A DNA stretch of 64,000 bases, taken from Novosphingobium sp. PhB165. GTDB taxonomy: Bacteria; Pseudomonadota; Alphaproteobacteria; Sphingomonadales; Sphingomonadaceae. Position 1 is the stretch's first letter; each line of letters begins with the position of its first letter. The position numbers were made by a program, and so were the translations under genes. Below, piece after piece: positions 8,890 to 17,031 of the stretch. The notes beneath the pieces were generated by a model. The model saw only the letters and a program-made list of their open reading frames with translations. It had not been told where the DNA came from and made no database searches. The stretch is taken from NCBI RefSeq assembly GCF_004341845.1, contig NZ_SLVB01000003.1, forward strand, positions 124,001 through 188,000, in the 5' to 3' direction.

Positions 8890-10098
8890 ATGAGTTCGGA
8901 CCGAAATTTGGCCAATGAATTGGCGTTCCGTTTCACAAAGTTAATAAGAGGTGACGCAACTGCGGGAATTTTGCTGATCCTTGTGGCCGTATTGGCGCTT
9001 TTGACGGCCAATTCCGCGCTTGGTCATGGTTACCATGCGCTGTTTCATCACCCGCTCGCCTGGAGCCCGGTGGCGAGACTCGACACACTGCACGCGTGGA
9101 TCAACGACGCGCTCATGGCGGTGTTCTTCTTCGTCGTCGGGCTGGAGATCAAGCGTGAGGTTCTTGACGGAGAACTCTCGAACCCGGCCCGGCGCCGCCT
9201 GCCGGTGCTGGCTGCGTTCGCGGGCATGGCCACGCCCGCGCTGATCTATCTCGCCACCGCCGGGATCTCGCTGCCCGCGCAGCGCGGATGGGCAATCCCG
9301 GCCGCGACCGACATCGCTTTCGCCGTGGGCGTGCTGGCACTGCTGGGGCGGCGCGTGCCGGCCGCGCTGCGCCTGTTCCTGCTAACCGTGGCCATCGTCG
9401 ACGATCTGGGCGCCGTGGCGGTCATCGCCCTGTTCTACACCGCGCGGATCGACCCCGGCTGGGTGATCGCGGCAGTGGCGGTGCTGGTGGCACTGCTCGC
9501 CTGCGGACGGCTGCGGGTGCCTTACGTCGCGGTATATCTGCTATTGGGACTGGCCCTGTGGTTCTGCGTGCTGAATTCGGGGATTCACGCCACCGTTGCG
9601 GGCGTCCTGCTGGCCTTCACGATCCCGCTGCGACCGCTGCGTGGCAAGTCGATGCTGCTGCGGCTGGAGCACGCGCTGGCGCCGTGGAACAGCTTCGTGA
9701 TCGTTCCCCTGTTCGGCTTTGCCAATGCCGGCGTGGCACTGGCGGGAATCGGGTTTTCGGGGCTTCTCAGCCCAGTGCCGCTGGGCGTGGCGCTGGGGCT
9801 GTTCCTTGGCAAGCAGATCGGCATCTTCGCGGCCATCGTGCTGTCCGACCGATTCGGTTTCGCGCCGCGTCCGGAAGGCGCAAGCTGGGTTCAGCTTTGG
9901 GGCATGGCCGTATTGTGCGGAATCGGCTTCACGATGAGCCTGTTCATCGGCGCCCTCGCCTTCCCGCAATCCCCGGAACTGGTGGAGGAGGCGAAGCTGG
10001 GCGTGCTGGCGGGATCGCTGCTCTCATCGCTGCTGGGCTATGCGATCCTGCGACTGGCAAAGCCGCTGCGGCGGGACTCGAAGCCGGTCGCGGCCTGA
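8890..10098 (+). CDS. nhaA: Na+/H+ antiporter NhaA
   Basis: Inner-membrane antiporter that exports Na+ in exchange for protons at alkaline pH. It has 402 aa and about twelve membrane helices. The essential paired aspartates are in LLTVAIVDDLGAVAVIALFY (about residues 164-175), and helix 2 FFFVVGLEIKREVLDGELS is the family signature. GIGFTMSLFIGALAF near the C-terminus is also conserved. It is divergent from the NfrB-like gene, with about 90 nt between them. There is no nhaR-like regulator nearby. Confidence 0.95.
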   Translation: MSSDRNLANELAFRFTKLIRGDATAGILLILVAVLALLTANSALGHGYHALFHHPLAWSPVARLDTLHAWINDALMAVFFFVVGLEIKREVLDGELSNPARRRLPVLAAFAGMATPALIYLATAGISLPAQRGWAIPAATDIAFAVGVLALLGRRVPAALRLFLLTVAIVDDLGAVAVIALFYTARIDPGWVIAAVAVLVALLACGRLRVPYVAVYLLLGLALWFCVLNSGIHATVAGVLLAFTIPLRPLRGKSMLLRLEHALAPWNSFVIVPLFGFANAGVALAGIGFSGLLSPVPLGVALGLFLGKQIGIFAAIVLSDRFGFAPRPEGASWVQLWGMAVLCGIGFTMSLFIGALAFPQSPELVEEAKLGVLAGSLLSSLLGYAILRLAKPLRRDSKPVAA

Positions 10099-10132
10099 CG
10101 CCGCTGCCGCTCCTCGCCCCGCCTCCGAGCTA

Positions 10133-10561
10133 TTACCAGGAACCGACGTTCGGCATCGAGGCCCAAGGCTCAGCGGGTTCGAGGCGGCCGTCCTGGAGCA
10201 GTTCCACGGAGATGCCATCGGGCGTCCGCACGAAGGCCATGTGTCCGTCGCGCGGCGGGCGGTTGATGGTCACGCCGGCATCGGCCAGCGTCTGGCAGGT
10301 GGCGTAGATATCATCGACCTGGAAGGCGAGATGGCCGAAATTGCGGCCGCCGCTATATTCCTCGAAAGAACCGTCCTCAGCAGGCCAGTTGTACGTCAGC
10401 TCGACTTCGGACTCTTCGCCCGGAACGGCGAGATAGATCAGCGTGAAACGCCCCTGCTCGCTCGAAAAGCGGCGGGTTTCCTTCAGGCCGATGAGTTCGA
10501 AGAAGGCGATCGTCGACTCGGGATCGGTCACGCGGATCATGGTGTGAAGATACTTGGTCAC
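10133..10561 (-). CDS. gloA: Lactoylglutathione lyase (glyoxalase I)
   Basis: VOC-fold metalloenzyme that isomerises the methylglyoxal-glutathione hemithioacetal to S-lactoylglutathione. It has 142 aa. The four metal ligands expected for GloA are present: H6 (YLHTMIRV), E54 (SEVELTYN), H77 (NFGHLAFQVDD) and E120 (GISVELLQDG). The signature FGHLAFQVDDIYATC is well kept. It converges on nhaA with 34 nt between stops. A short Pro/Ser tail follows the domain. Confidence 0.9.
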   Translation of the reverse strand: MTKYLHTMIRVTDPESTIAFFELIGLKETRRFSSEQGRFTLIYLAVPGEESEVELTYNWPAEDGSFEEYSGGRNFGHLAFQVDDIYATCQTLADAGVTINRPPRDGHMAFVRTPDGISVELLQDGRLEPAEPWASMPNVGSW

Positions 10562-10692
10562 GGGTAGTCCTTAGCGGAGGGAGAGTGCGGCGCGCCATTA
10601 CGGCGTCTGCGCAGCGCACACGATAGACCAGACCGCGCCTGCCGCTCCACCTCGTTCTTACGTCACGGCAGCAAACGGCGCCGTTGGGCACG

Positions 10693-10721
10693 AAAAACCC
10701 GCCCGGAATGCTCCGGGCGGG
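10693..10721 (-). terminator. Rho-independent terminator of the TorF porin gene
   Basis: CCCGCCCGGA / TCCGGGCGGG makes a 10-bp perfect stem with a 4-nt loop. On the minus strand it is followed directly by a run of five T. It lies about 35 nt past the porin stop codon. Confidence 0.88.
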
Positions 10722-10755
10722 TCTTCCCGCGAAATGGGTTTCACCTGCCGTCAGG

Positions 10756-11532
10756 TCAGAACGAAGCGGTCAGCGTGCCAACCACGGTATCGTCGGTATA
10801 GCCGTCGATCGAAACGCCGCTGACGCCGATGTAGCTGACGCCCACCGAAAGCGGGCCGTACACGGTCATCGAAGCGCCGATCGAGAAGTCCATACCGGTC
10901 TTGTCGTTGAACGACCGCGTACCGGCGCAATAGTAGCAGGGCGACAGGACGCCGTCGGTATAACCCAGATGGCCCGAGATGGTGACCGGAGTCTTCGGAA
11001 CCGCGAAGTCGATGTTGCCGTAGAGGTACAGGTTGTCCGAGTGGAAGCCGTCGTTATCGAGCAGGCCCTTCTGCTTCCAGGCATAGGCAAGGCCAGCCTT
11101 CAGCTTGGCCGGACCGACCGCGTAAGACACCGAAGCGTAAGGCTCCCAGTAGTTCGCGTCGCCCACGTGGCCGCTCGGATAGACGTAATAGAGGATGCCG
11201 CCGTCAAGCGTCAGGCCACCGCCCACATTGCCCGTCCAGCCCGCGATGAGGTCGAGTTCCTGATCGCCATAGACGTCGCCGCCATGGATCGAGGACGACC
11301 AGGTGCTGACATAGACGCCGCTCTTGTGCGAAACGGTGATGCCGCCCTGGATGGCCGGATCGCCGTTCGAAAGCGATACGCCGCGGAAGCGGTAGTCGGT
11401 GGTGAGCGCAACGTTGCCGGTGACGGTGAAGTCCTTGGGGGGCGCAGCTTCGTCAGCAAAGGCGGGCGTTGCAGCGAGCGCGGAGCCCGCAAGGAGAGTC
11501 GCGGCGATGGCGCCACGGACGGACATAAGCAT
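10756..11532 (-). CDS. TorF family putative porin
   Basis: Outer-membrane beta-barrel protein of about 258 aa. A clear signal peptide (hydrophobic core AIAATLLAGSALAA, cleavage near FADE) is followed by the family opening FTVTGNVALTTDYRFRGVSLS. Many alternating amphipathic strands follow, with a C-terminal strand ending in TLTASF. This matches the TorF/TIGR02001 family, commonly annotated as a porin; the substrate is unknown. GAGGG lies 8 nt before the ATG at 11532, which fits better than the ATG at 11538. Monocistronic, with its own strong terminator. The roughly 235 nt upstream presumably hold its promoter. Confidence 0.85.
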   Translation of the reverse strand: MLMSVRGAIAATLLAGSALAATPAFADEAAPPKDFTVTGNVALTTDYRFRGVSLSNGDPAIQGGITVSHKSGVYVSTWSSSIHGGDVYGDQELDLIAGWTGNVGGGLTLDGGILYYVYPSGHVGDANYWEPYASVSYAVGPAKLKAGLAYAWKQKGLLDNDGFHSDNLYLYGNIDFAVPKTPVTISGHLGYTDGVLSPCYYCAGTRSFNDKTGMDFSIGASMTVYGPLSVGVSYIGVSGVSIDGYTDDTVVGTLTASF

Positions 11533-11769
11533 GTTCATTCCCTCACAAATTCTTTTTGGTGCTTGTTCCCGCCTGCACTTTCACCGCACGCCTCGTTTTG
11601 GGCGCAACTTGCGACAGCACAATAATGCTGCATCGCACCAAGGTCGTGCACAAGTAAAATTTCGTTTAAGCAACAATCAGGAAACGAAGTGTGGACTTTT
11701 TGCCACTCGCACATGCAGCACGCCCCGCGCTTGCCGTGGCGGTGATCGCGGCGTACACCTCGACACCGG

Positions 11770-12564
11770 ATGTTTGCCAAAATCAGAAATCTCGTTGCCC
11801 GTCCCGCCAAGCAAAGGACACCGAAGCTCCCGCCGGGCCAGCGCGTCTATGCCGTTGGAGACATTCACGGCAGGCTCGATCTCTTCGAAGGGCTCATCGC
11901 CGCGATCGAACGTGACGACGCGGCACGGGGCGAGGCGGTCAGCGATGTCATCCTGCTGGGCGACCTGATCGACCGGGGCCCCGCCAGCGCCGGCGTGATC
12001 GACCGCGCTCGCCGCTGGTCGCGCGAACGCCGCGTTGAATTCATCCAGGGCAATCACGAGGAAATGCTGCTGGTCGCCGCCCGCAAGCTTGAGGCGTTCC
12101 GCAGTTTCCTCAAGTTCGGCGGCCGCGAGACGATCATCTCTTACGGAGTCGACCCCGATTTCGTGATGGAAGCGGGGATGGAGGAACTTCAGCTGGCCAT
12201 GCTGGACGCCATTCCGCAGGACGATTTCGATTTCCTCGACAGCTTCGAGAAGATGGTGCGCATCGGTGACTACCTCTTCGTCCATGCCGGGGTCCGCCCC
12301 GACACGCCGCTGGACCACCAGCTTGGCCATGATTGCCGCTGGATTCGCGAGCCGTTCCTCACGCATGACGGTGATTTCGGCGCCGTGGTGGTGCACGGTC
12401 ACACGATCACGGAAGCCCCGGAAATCCGTGCCAACCGCATCGGCATCGATACCGGCGCCTATATCCACGGCACGCTGACCGCGATCGGCCTTGAGGGCGA
12501 AAACCGCTGGTTCATCCAAGCGCGCGACGAAGGCGGCGGCATTTCGATCCAGATCGCCGCGTGA
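11770..12564 (+). CDS. PPP-family metallophosphoesterase (PrpA/ApaH-like)
   Basis: Cytoplasmic phosphatase of 264 aa with the full set of dinuclear-metal motifs: GDIHG (30-34), GDLIDRGP (64-71), GNHE (94-97) and VVHGHT near residue 216, with FVHAG before it. This is the serine/threonine protein phosphatase fold shared by PrpA/PrpB and diadenosine tetraphosphatase ApaH. The length and the HGHTIT-type ending favour the PrpA-like group, but the substrate (phosphoprotein or nucleotide) cannot be fixed. It starts about 230 nt after the divergent porin gene and is followed by rnpB on the other strand. Confidence 0.85.
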   Translation: MFAKIRNLVARPAKQRTPKLPPGQRVYAVGDIHGRLDLFEGLIAAIERDDAARGEAVSDVILLGDLIDRGPASAGVIDRARRWSRERRVEFIQGNHEEMLLVAARKLEAFRSFLKFGGRETIISYGVDPDFVMEAGMEELQLAMLDAIPQDDFDFLDSFEKMVRIGDYLFVHAGVRPDTPLDHQLGHDCRWIREPFLTHDGDFGAVVVHGHTITEAPEIRANRIGIDTGAYIHGTLTAIGLEGENRWFIQARDEGGGISIQIAA

Positions 12565-12606
12565 AGCCCCGGCCCCAAGGCGGGGTGGGGAACACATTTC
12601 ATCTAA

Positions 12607-13055
12607 TGCACCGGGGAGCCTGTAAGCCGGGTTCTGTGCCTGGCGTGGTCTCCCAATCGAGGGACCTTACGCCGCGGCGGCAGCCATTCCTCTAGGCGAC
12701 GCATTGCTACGCCGCTCAAGCGACCAACCCGGGCTGCCTGGGTCTGAAACAAACCCGCCGTTCAAGACAGCGCGCAGCCCCTATTCGGTCTTGCTCCGGG
12801 TGGGGTTTACCTTGCCGCTTTCCGTTACCGGAAGCGCGGTGCGCTCTTGCCGCACCCTTTCACCCTTACCTGCCTTTCAGGGCGAACCCTGACGAGGCGA
12901 GGCGGTCTGCTCTCTGTGGCACTTTCCCTAGGCTTCGCCGGGCCTGAAAACCCGACTCGCCCGGCGGGCATTACCCGCCACCCTTGTTTCGTGGAGCCCG
13001 GACTTTCCTCGCGCATCCGAAGATGCCCGCGGCTGCCCGGCTCCCCGGTGCGAGC
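12607..13055 (-). ncRNA. rnpB: RNase P RNA (M1 RNA, bacterial class A)
   Basis: Catalytic RNA that matures tRNA 5' ends. On the minus strand the universally conserved core GAGGAAAGTCCGGGCTCC occurs near the 5' end (12993-13010). The matching 3' core ACAGAACCCGGCTTA is at 12623-12637. The ends pair perfectly: GCACCGGGGAGCC (12608-12620) is complementary to 13039-13051, giving helix P1. The length of about 450 nt is normal for alphaproteobacteria. The ends are estimated from P1 and may be off by several nucleotides. Its promoter must lie inside the 3' end of the amidase gene. Small open frames inside it are not genes. Confidence 0.95.
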
Positions 13056-13057
13056 GG

Positions 13058-13762
13058 TCACCTAGCACGGCCGGTGTCTCGCTCCAACAGCAGTTCGAAC
13101 AGGATTCCGCCTATTTCGCCATCGATCTCGCCATCGATCATGTCGGGCCGCCAGCGGCGCTGGAACGCCCGCACCGCCGCGCGGCCATCGGCGATGTCAT
13201 AGCCGAAGCGTTCGAGCGCAAGGTAAAAAGCGCCGGGATTGTCGTAGAACAGGTTCATCTTCGCGGCCGGAATTTCCAGCGCGAGTCCAAGCTGACCCAG
13301 TCGCTCCCAGTCGAAATATTCGCCCGGATCTTCCTTGCGCGCGGGGGCAATGTCCGAATGGCCGACGACGTTCGCGCGCGGGATGTCGTGGCGATCCATG
13401 ATGTCGGCCAGCAGCGGCAGCAGCGCATCCATCTGCGCCTCGGGAAACGGCCGGTAACCCCATTCGTGTCCGGGATTGACCAGTTCGATGCCGATCGAGG
13501 CCGAATTCACGTCGGTCACGCCGCGCCAGTAGGACCGGCCCGCATGCCAGGCCCGCTTGTCCTCGGGCACGAGCGAGGTGACCAGGCCCTCCTCGTCGAT
13601 CATGTAATGCGCCGAGACTTCGGCCTCGGGATCGCACATCCGCGCGAGCGCCTCTTCGGCGGTTTTCATGCCGGTATAGTGGAGCACCACCATCGACACC
13701 GGCAGCTTGCGCGCATTCCGGTTGGGCGATTCGACGACGCGGTTGACCAGCCACCGATTCAT
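13058..13762 (-). CDS. AmpD-like N-acetylmuramoyl-L-alanine amidase
   Basis: Zinc amidase of the Amidase_2 (PGRP-like) family that cleaves the bond between MurNAc and L-Ala in peptidoglycan fragments. It has 234 aa. Zinc ligands are visible at H28 (VVLHYTGM), H135 (VVGHSDIAPARKEDPG) and D145. WHAG and SIGIELVN are typical of the family. The C-terminal segment (about 165-225) looks like a peptidoglycan-binding domain with FQRRWRPD. No signal peptide is visible, so it may act on recycled cytoplasmic muropeptides. Its stop lies 3 nt from the estimated 5' end of rnpB on the same strand. Confidence 0.87.
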   Translation of the reverse strand: MNRWLVNRVVESPNRNARKLPVSMVVLHYTGMKTAEEALARMCDPEAEVSAHYMIDEEGLVTSLVPEDKRAWHAGRSYWRGVTDVNSASIGIELVNPGHEWGYRPFPEAQMDALLPLLADIMDRHDIPRANVVGHSDIAPARKEDPGEYFDWERLGQLGLALEIPAAKMNLFYDNPGAFYLALERFGYDIADGRAAVRAFQRRWRPDMIDGEIDGEIGGILFELLLERDTGRAR

Positions 13763-13811
13763 CGCCCTTCCCTTTCCCTGCTATCCGGTCTCGCGCACTC
13801 TGGCCTTGCCG

Positions 13812-14486
13812 TCAGACCCCGGGCAATACCGCGCCAAGTACCAGCGCGTCATCCCCCAAAGCATATTGCAGGCGGCCGCCGAGGCTTTGCGCGAGCTGCT
13901 GGATCATGGCCGCGGGTGCGGTGCGGCTCGACAGGTCGCCTTCGGGCAGCGTACCTTCCAGTGCCCGGCCGACGTCGCGATCGAACGCAATGCGCGGGCC
14001 CGCCGCGCGGACCACGATCTCGCTGGTGCCGCTGGTAAGCTGGTCCGGACGCAGTTCGGCGGCGATATCCAGCGTGCCGCCGCGCGGCAGCGCCTCGATC
14101 CCGATCAGCGCGAAATTGAGCAGCGTCTTGATCGCCGGCTTGGGCAGGATATCGCTGCCGAGCGACCAGTTGACCACGATCCGCGCATTGTTCGCGATCA
14201 GCGCATCGACCAGCGCGCGCGCCTCGCTCACCGGCACCATGTCTCCGAAACCGCCCGCCGCGCCAAAGGCGAGGCGGAAGAACTTCAGCTTGTCCGCCGA
14301 GATCCGCGCGCTCTGGTCGAGAAGTTCGAAGCAGCGCTGGCGCATCTCCGGATCCTTCTCGTCCGAGAGCAGCTCAAGACCGTTCGATAGCGCCCCCACC
14401 GGGCTCAACATGTCGTGGCACAGGCGCGAACAGAGAAGGCTGGCAAGTTCGATCGCGCTCGTGGTCATCGTGAAAGGGACTTCCAT
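13812..14486 (-). CDS. chpT: Histidine phosphotransferase ChpT
   Basis: In Caulobacter and relatives ChpT passes phosphate from the hybrid kinase CckA to CtrA and CpdR, controlling the cell cycle. This protein has 224 aa. The DHp helix carries LLCSRLCHDMLSPVGALSNG with the phosphorylated His at residue 24, and the second half has a degenerate ATPase-like fold, as in the family. The ATG at 14486 overlaps the stop of the JAMM peptidase gene (TGATG), so the two are coupled. A downstream ATG at 14465 is possible. cckA and ctrA are not in the window. Confidence 0.88.
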   Translation of the reverse strand: MEVPFTMTTSAIELASLLCSRLCHDMLSPVGALSNGLELLSDEKDPEMRQRCFELLDQSARISADKLKFFRLAFGAAGGFGDMVPVSEARALVDALIANNARIVVNWSLGSDILPKPAIKTLLNFALIGIEALPRGGTLDIAAELRPDQLTSGTSEIVVRAAGPRIAFDRDVGRALEGTLPEGDLSSRTAPAAMIQQLAQSLGGRLQYALGDDALVLGAVLPGV

Positions 14487-14983
14487 CACATTCCGGATTG
14501 GGATGCCGGGTGGGTATCGGGTGCTTGCGACTCTGGCGAGACAGCCGAATCCGGCCGACGTCCACCAGCGATGTCGCAGGTTATTGGTGAAAAACCATTC
14601 CCGCTATCTCGCCAGAAAGCAACACGCCCGTCGCCGATGATCGCCCAAATCCGCAAATCGCCGGTGGAATGTTCGCGATCCACGGCGGAAGGTACGGGCT
14701 GTCCCGTAGGGTGCGAATGGTAATAGCCCAGAACTTGGGGCCCGCCGCCCCGCGCGGCGCGGTGCGCGGCGAGCAGCGCAGCGGGATCAATCTCGAAATG
14801 CCGCATGCGCTCGGCCGCGACATTGCCGGCAGGCACGGCGCGATCGATGCGATCGCGCCCGTCCAGCGATTCGCCCAGCAGAAGCCCGCAGCATTCTTCC
14901 GGATGCGCGCGGGCCGCGGCGGCCATCAGCGCCGACACAACCTCTTCTGTCAGCTCGACAACTCTTGTCACTTCGACATTCAT
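14486..14983 (-). CDS. JAMM/MPN domain metallopeptidase (M67 family)
   Basis: Zinc isopeptidase-like protein of about 165 aa with the JAMM signature YYHSHPTGQPVPSAVD: H89, H91 and D102 as metal ligands and E30 in HPEECCGLL as the catalytic acid. Bacterial members act in sulfur-carrier processing or are uncharacterised; no sulfur-carrier (ThiS/MoaD-like) gene is adjacent. The last 25 or so residues are hydrophilic and probably disordered. I used the ATG at 14983 rather than an upstream TTG. It is translationally coupled to chpT, which is informative but has no obvious mechanistic reason. Confidence 0.8.
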   Translation of the reverse strand: MNVEVTRVVELTEEVVSALMAAAARAHPEECCGLLLGESLDGRDRIDRAVPAGNVAAERMRHFEIDPAALLAAHRAARGGGPQVLGYYHSHPTGQPVPSAVDREHSTGDLRIWAIIGDGRVAFWRDSGNGFSPITCDIAGGRRPDSAVSPESQAPDTHPASQSGM

Positions 14984-15001
14984 CCCCAAATCGTACAGAC
15001 A

Positions 15002-15946
15002 ATGGGGGTCATGGAAAACATCATTGAAGGTACGATCGGGGAGGCCGGTGGCCGCCTCGACAAGGCACTGGCGGACGCTAGCGGCCTTTCGCGCGAACGA
15101 ATCAAGGCCCTGATGGGCGAAGGCCGGGTCACGCTTTCCGGCAAGCCCGCCGGACAGGCCTCACTCAAGGTTGCACCGGGCACACCGTTCGCCATCGCCG
15201 TGCCGGAAGCCGCCCCCGCCGAGGCCGAAGCCCAGGATATCCCTCTCAACGTCGTGTTCGAGGACGAATACCTGATCATCGTCGACAAGCCGACCGGCCT
15301 TGTCGTTCACCCCGCCGCGGGCAATCTTGACGGCACGCTGGTCAATGCCCTGCTTCATCACTGCCGGGACCAGCTTTCGGGGATCGGCGGAGTCGCGCGG
15401 CCGGGAATCGTCCACCGCATCGACAAGGATACCTCGGGCCTGCTGGTCGTCGCCAAGACCGACCGGGCTCACGAAGGCCTTGCCGTCCAGTTCGCGGATC
15501 ATTCGATCGAGCGCGCCTATCGCGCCGTTGTGGCAGGAAAACCGATTCCGCTCGCCGGGACTGTAACCGGAGCGATCGGTCGTTCGAATACCAACCGTAA
15601 AAAGATGGCACTCGTAGAATCAGGCAGAGGCAAGCACGCGGTAACGCATTACCGCACGATCGAGGCGCTGAAAGGCGCAGCGCTCGTGGAGTGCCGCCTC
15701 GAAACAGGACGAACACATCAGGTGCGCGTTCACATGTCGTCAATCGGGCATTCGCTATTGGGAGATCCTGTCTATGGACGCACCCCTTCAGCAATTCGCC
15801 CGGTCCTTCAGCGACTCGGATTTCATCGCCAGGCTCTGCACGCCGCGGAACTTGGCTTTGTCCACCCCGTTACAGGGGAGACGGTCCGATTTTCCAGCCC
15901 GCTTCCCGACGACATGCGGGCCCTGATCGACGAACTGCGTCAGTGA
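15002..15946 (+). CDS. rluD: 23S rRNA pseudouridine synthase RluD
   Basis: Makes pseudouridines in helix 69 of 23S rRNA. It has 314 aa: an N-terminal S4 RNA-binding domain (about 15-75, GGRLDKALAD), then the catalytic domain with VDKPTGLVVHP and the active-site motif HRIDKDTSGLL (D141), RAYRAVV, and the C-terminal ETGRTHQVRVHMSSIGHSLLGDPVYG. This is the full family length. It is divergent from the JAMM-chpT operon with only about 18 nt between ATGs, so the promoters must overlap the coding regions. A second in-frame ATG lies at 15011. Confidence 0.92.
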   Translation: MGVMENIIEGTIGEAGGRLDKALADASGLSRERIKALMGEGRVTLSGKPAGQASLKVAPGTPFAIAVPEAAPAEAEAQDIPLNVVFEDEYLIIVDKPTGLVVHPAAGNLDGTLVNALLHHCRDQLSGIGGVARPGIVHRIDKDTSGLLVVAKTDRAHEGLAVQFADHSIERAYRAVVAGKPIPLAGTVTGAIGRSNTNRKKMALVESGRGKHAVTHYRTIEALKGAALVECRLETGRTHQVRVHMSSIGHSLLGDPVYGRTPSAIRPVLQRLGFHRQALHAAELGFVHPVTGETVRFSSPLPDDMRALIDELRQ

Positions 15947-16035
15947 AATCGGTTTAACATGCTATCTTGAACAGGTGGCCCCAAGCTAAGATGCCTGCAT
16001 AGGGTCTTTGACCGCGGGCCGACCGGAAAGGACGG

Positions 16036-16947
16036 ATGACAGTGACCACCAAGCAACGCAATCTCCCGGCGGTTCCATCGCTGGGCAGTGAGCAGAGCCT
16101 TAACCGCTACCTCTCCGAGATTCGCAAGTTCCCGGTGTTGGCGCCCGAGCAGGAATACATGCTCGCCAAGCGCTACACGGAACATGAAGATCCCGAGGCA
16201 GCGACACAGCTCGTAACCAGCCATCTTCGCCTCGTCGCGAAGATCGCGATGGGCTATCGTGGCTATGGCCTGCCCGTGTCCGAACTGATCTCCGAAGGCA
16301 ACATCGGCCTTATGCAGGGGGTCAAGAAGTTCGAACCCGATAGGGGCTTCCGCCTCGCCACATATGCTATGTGGTGGATCAAAGCGTCGATTCAAGAGTA
16401 CATCCTGCGTTCGTGGTCGCTCGTGAAGATGGGCACCACCGCCGCGCAGAAGAAGCTGTTCTTCAACTTGCGCCGCATGAAGAAGAATCTCGACGCTTAC
16501 GAAGACACCGATCTGCATCCGAAGGATGTGGCTACCATTGCCACCACGCTCGGCGTGTCGCAGCAGGAAGTGGTCAACATGAATCGGCGCATGATGATGG
16601 GCGGCGATGCTTCGCTGAACGTCTCGCTGCGTGAGGAAGGCGAAGGCCAGTGGATGGACATCCTTGCGGATGACCGCCCGCTTCAGGACGAAACCGTCGC
16701 CGATGCCGAAGAGGCCACCGTTCGCCACGCCATGCTGGTGGAAGCGATGGACAGCCTCAACGAACGTGAGCGCGACATTCTGACCGAACGCCGCCTGACG
16801 GACGATCCCAAGACGCTTGAGGAACTGAGCCAGGTCTACAGCGTCAGCCGCGAGCGCGTGCGCCAGATCGAAGTGCGCGCTTTCGAAAAGCTCCAGAAGG
16901 CGATGAACCGCATCGCCTCTGACAAGAAGCTGGTCCCCGCACTCTAA
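16036..16947 (+). CDS. rpoH: RNA polymerase sigma-32 factor RpoH
   Basis: Alternative sigma factor for the heat-shock response. It has 303 aa with region 2 (HLRLVAKIAMGYRGYGLPVSELISEGNIGLMQG, then ATYAMWWIKASIQEYILRSW), the RpoH box QKKLFFNLR (about 139-147) that separates it from RpoD, and region 4 with SRERVRQIEVRAFEKL as the DNA-binding helix-turn-helix. It stands alone after rluD and has a strong terminator. Its targets would include promoters of the CTTGAA-type used by alphaproteobacterial RpoH. Alphaproteobacteria often have a second RpoH copy elsewhere. Confidence 0.95.
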   Translation: MTVTTKQRNLPAVPSLGSEQSLNRYLSEIRKFPVLAPEQEYMLAKRYTEHEDPEAATQLVTSHLRLVAKIAMGYRGYGLPVSELISEGNIGLMQGVKKFEPDRGFRLATYAMWWIKASIQEYILRSWSLVKMGTTAAQKKLFFNLRRMKKNLDAYEDTDLHPKDVATIATTLGVSQQEVVNMNRRMMMGGDASLNVSLREEGEGQWMDILADDRPLQDETVADAEEATVRHAMLVEAMDSLNERERDILTERRLTDDPKTLEELSQVYSVSRERVRQIEVRAFEKLQKAMNRIASDKKLVPAL

Positions 16948-16970
16948 ACGGCGGGGCACTGCTGAAATAG

Positions 16971-17007
16971 AAACCGGGTCGTCCGCAGGGACGGCCCGGT
17001 TTTCTTT
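16971..17007. terminator. Bidirectional terminator between rpoH and the patatin gene
   Basis: ACCGGGTCGTCC and GGACGGCCCGGT form a 12-bp stem (one G-T pair) with a 4-nt loop. It is followed by TTTCTTTT on the plus strand and by a shorter T run on the minus strand. It serves rpoH and probably also the convergent patatin gene. Confidence 0.88.
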
Positions 17008-17031
17008 TGTCCCCCGTGTCCTCAGGTGTTC

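Noticed and set aside
12704..13065. Small open frames inside rnpB
   Set aside because: They lie within the conserved RNase P RNA core and have no ribosome binding sites or protein similarity.
15947..16035. Autoregulatory heat-shock promoter before rpoH (TTGAAC)
   Set aside because: TTGAAC is present at 15967, but the nearest -10-like TAAGAT is only 14 nt away, too close for a convincing promoter.
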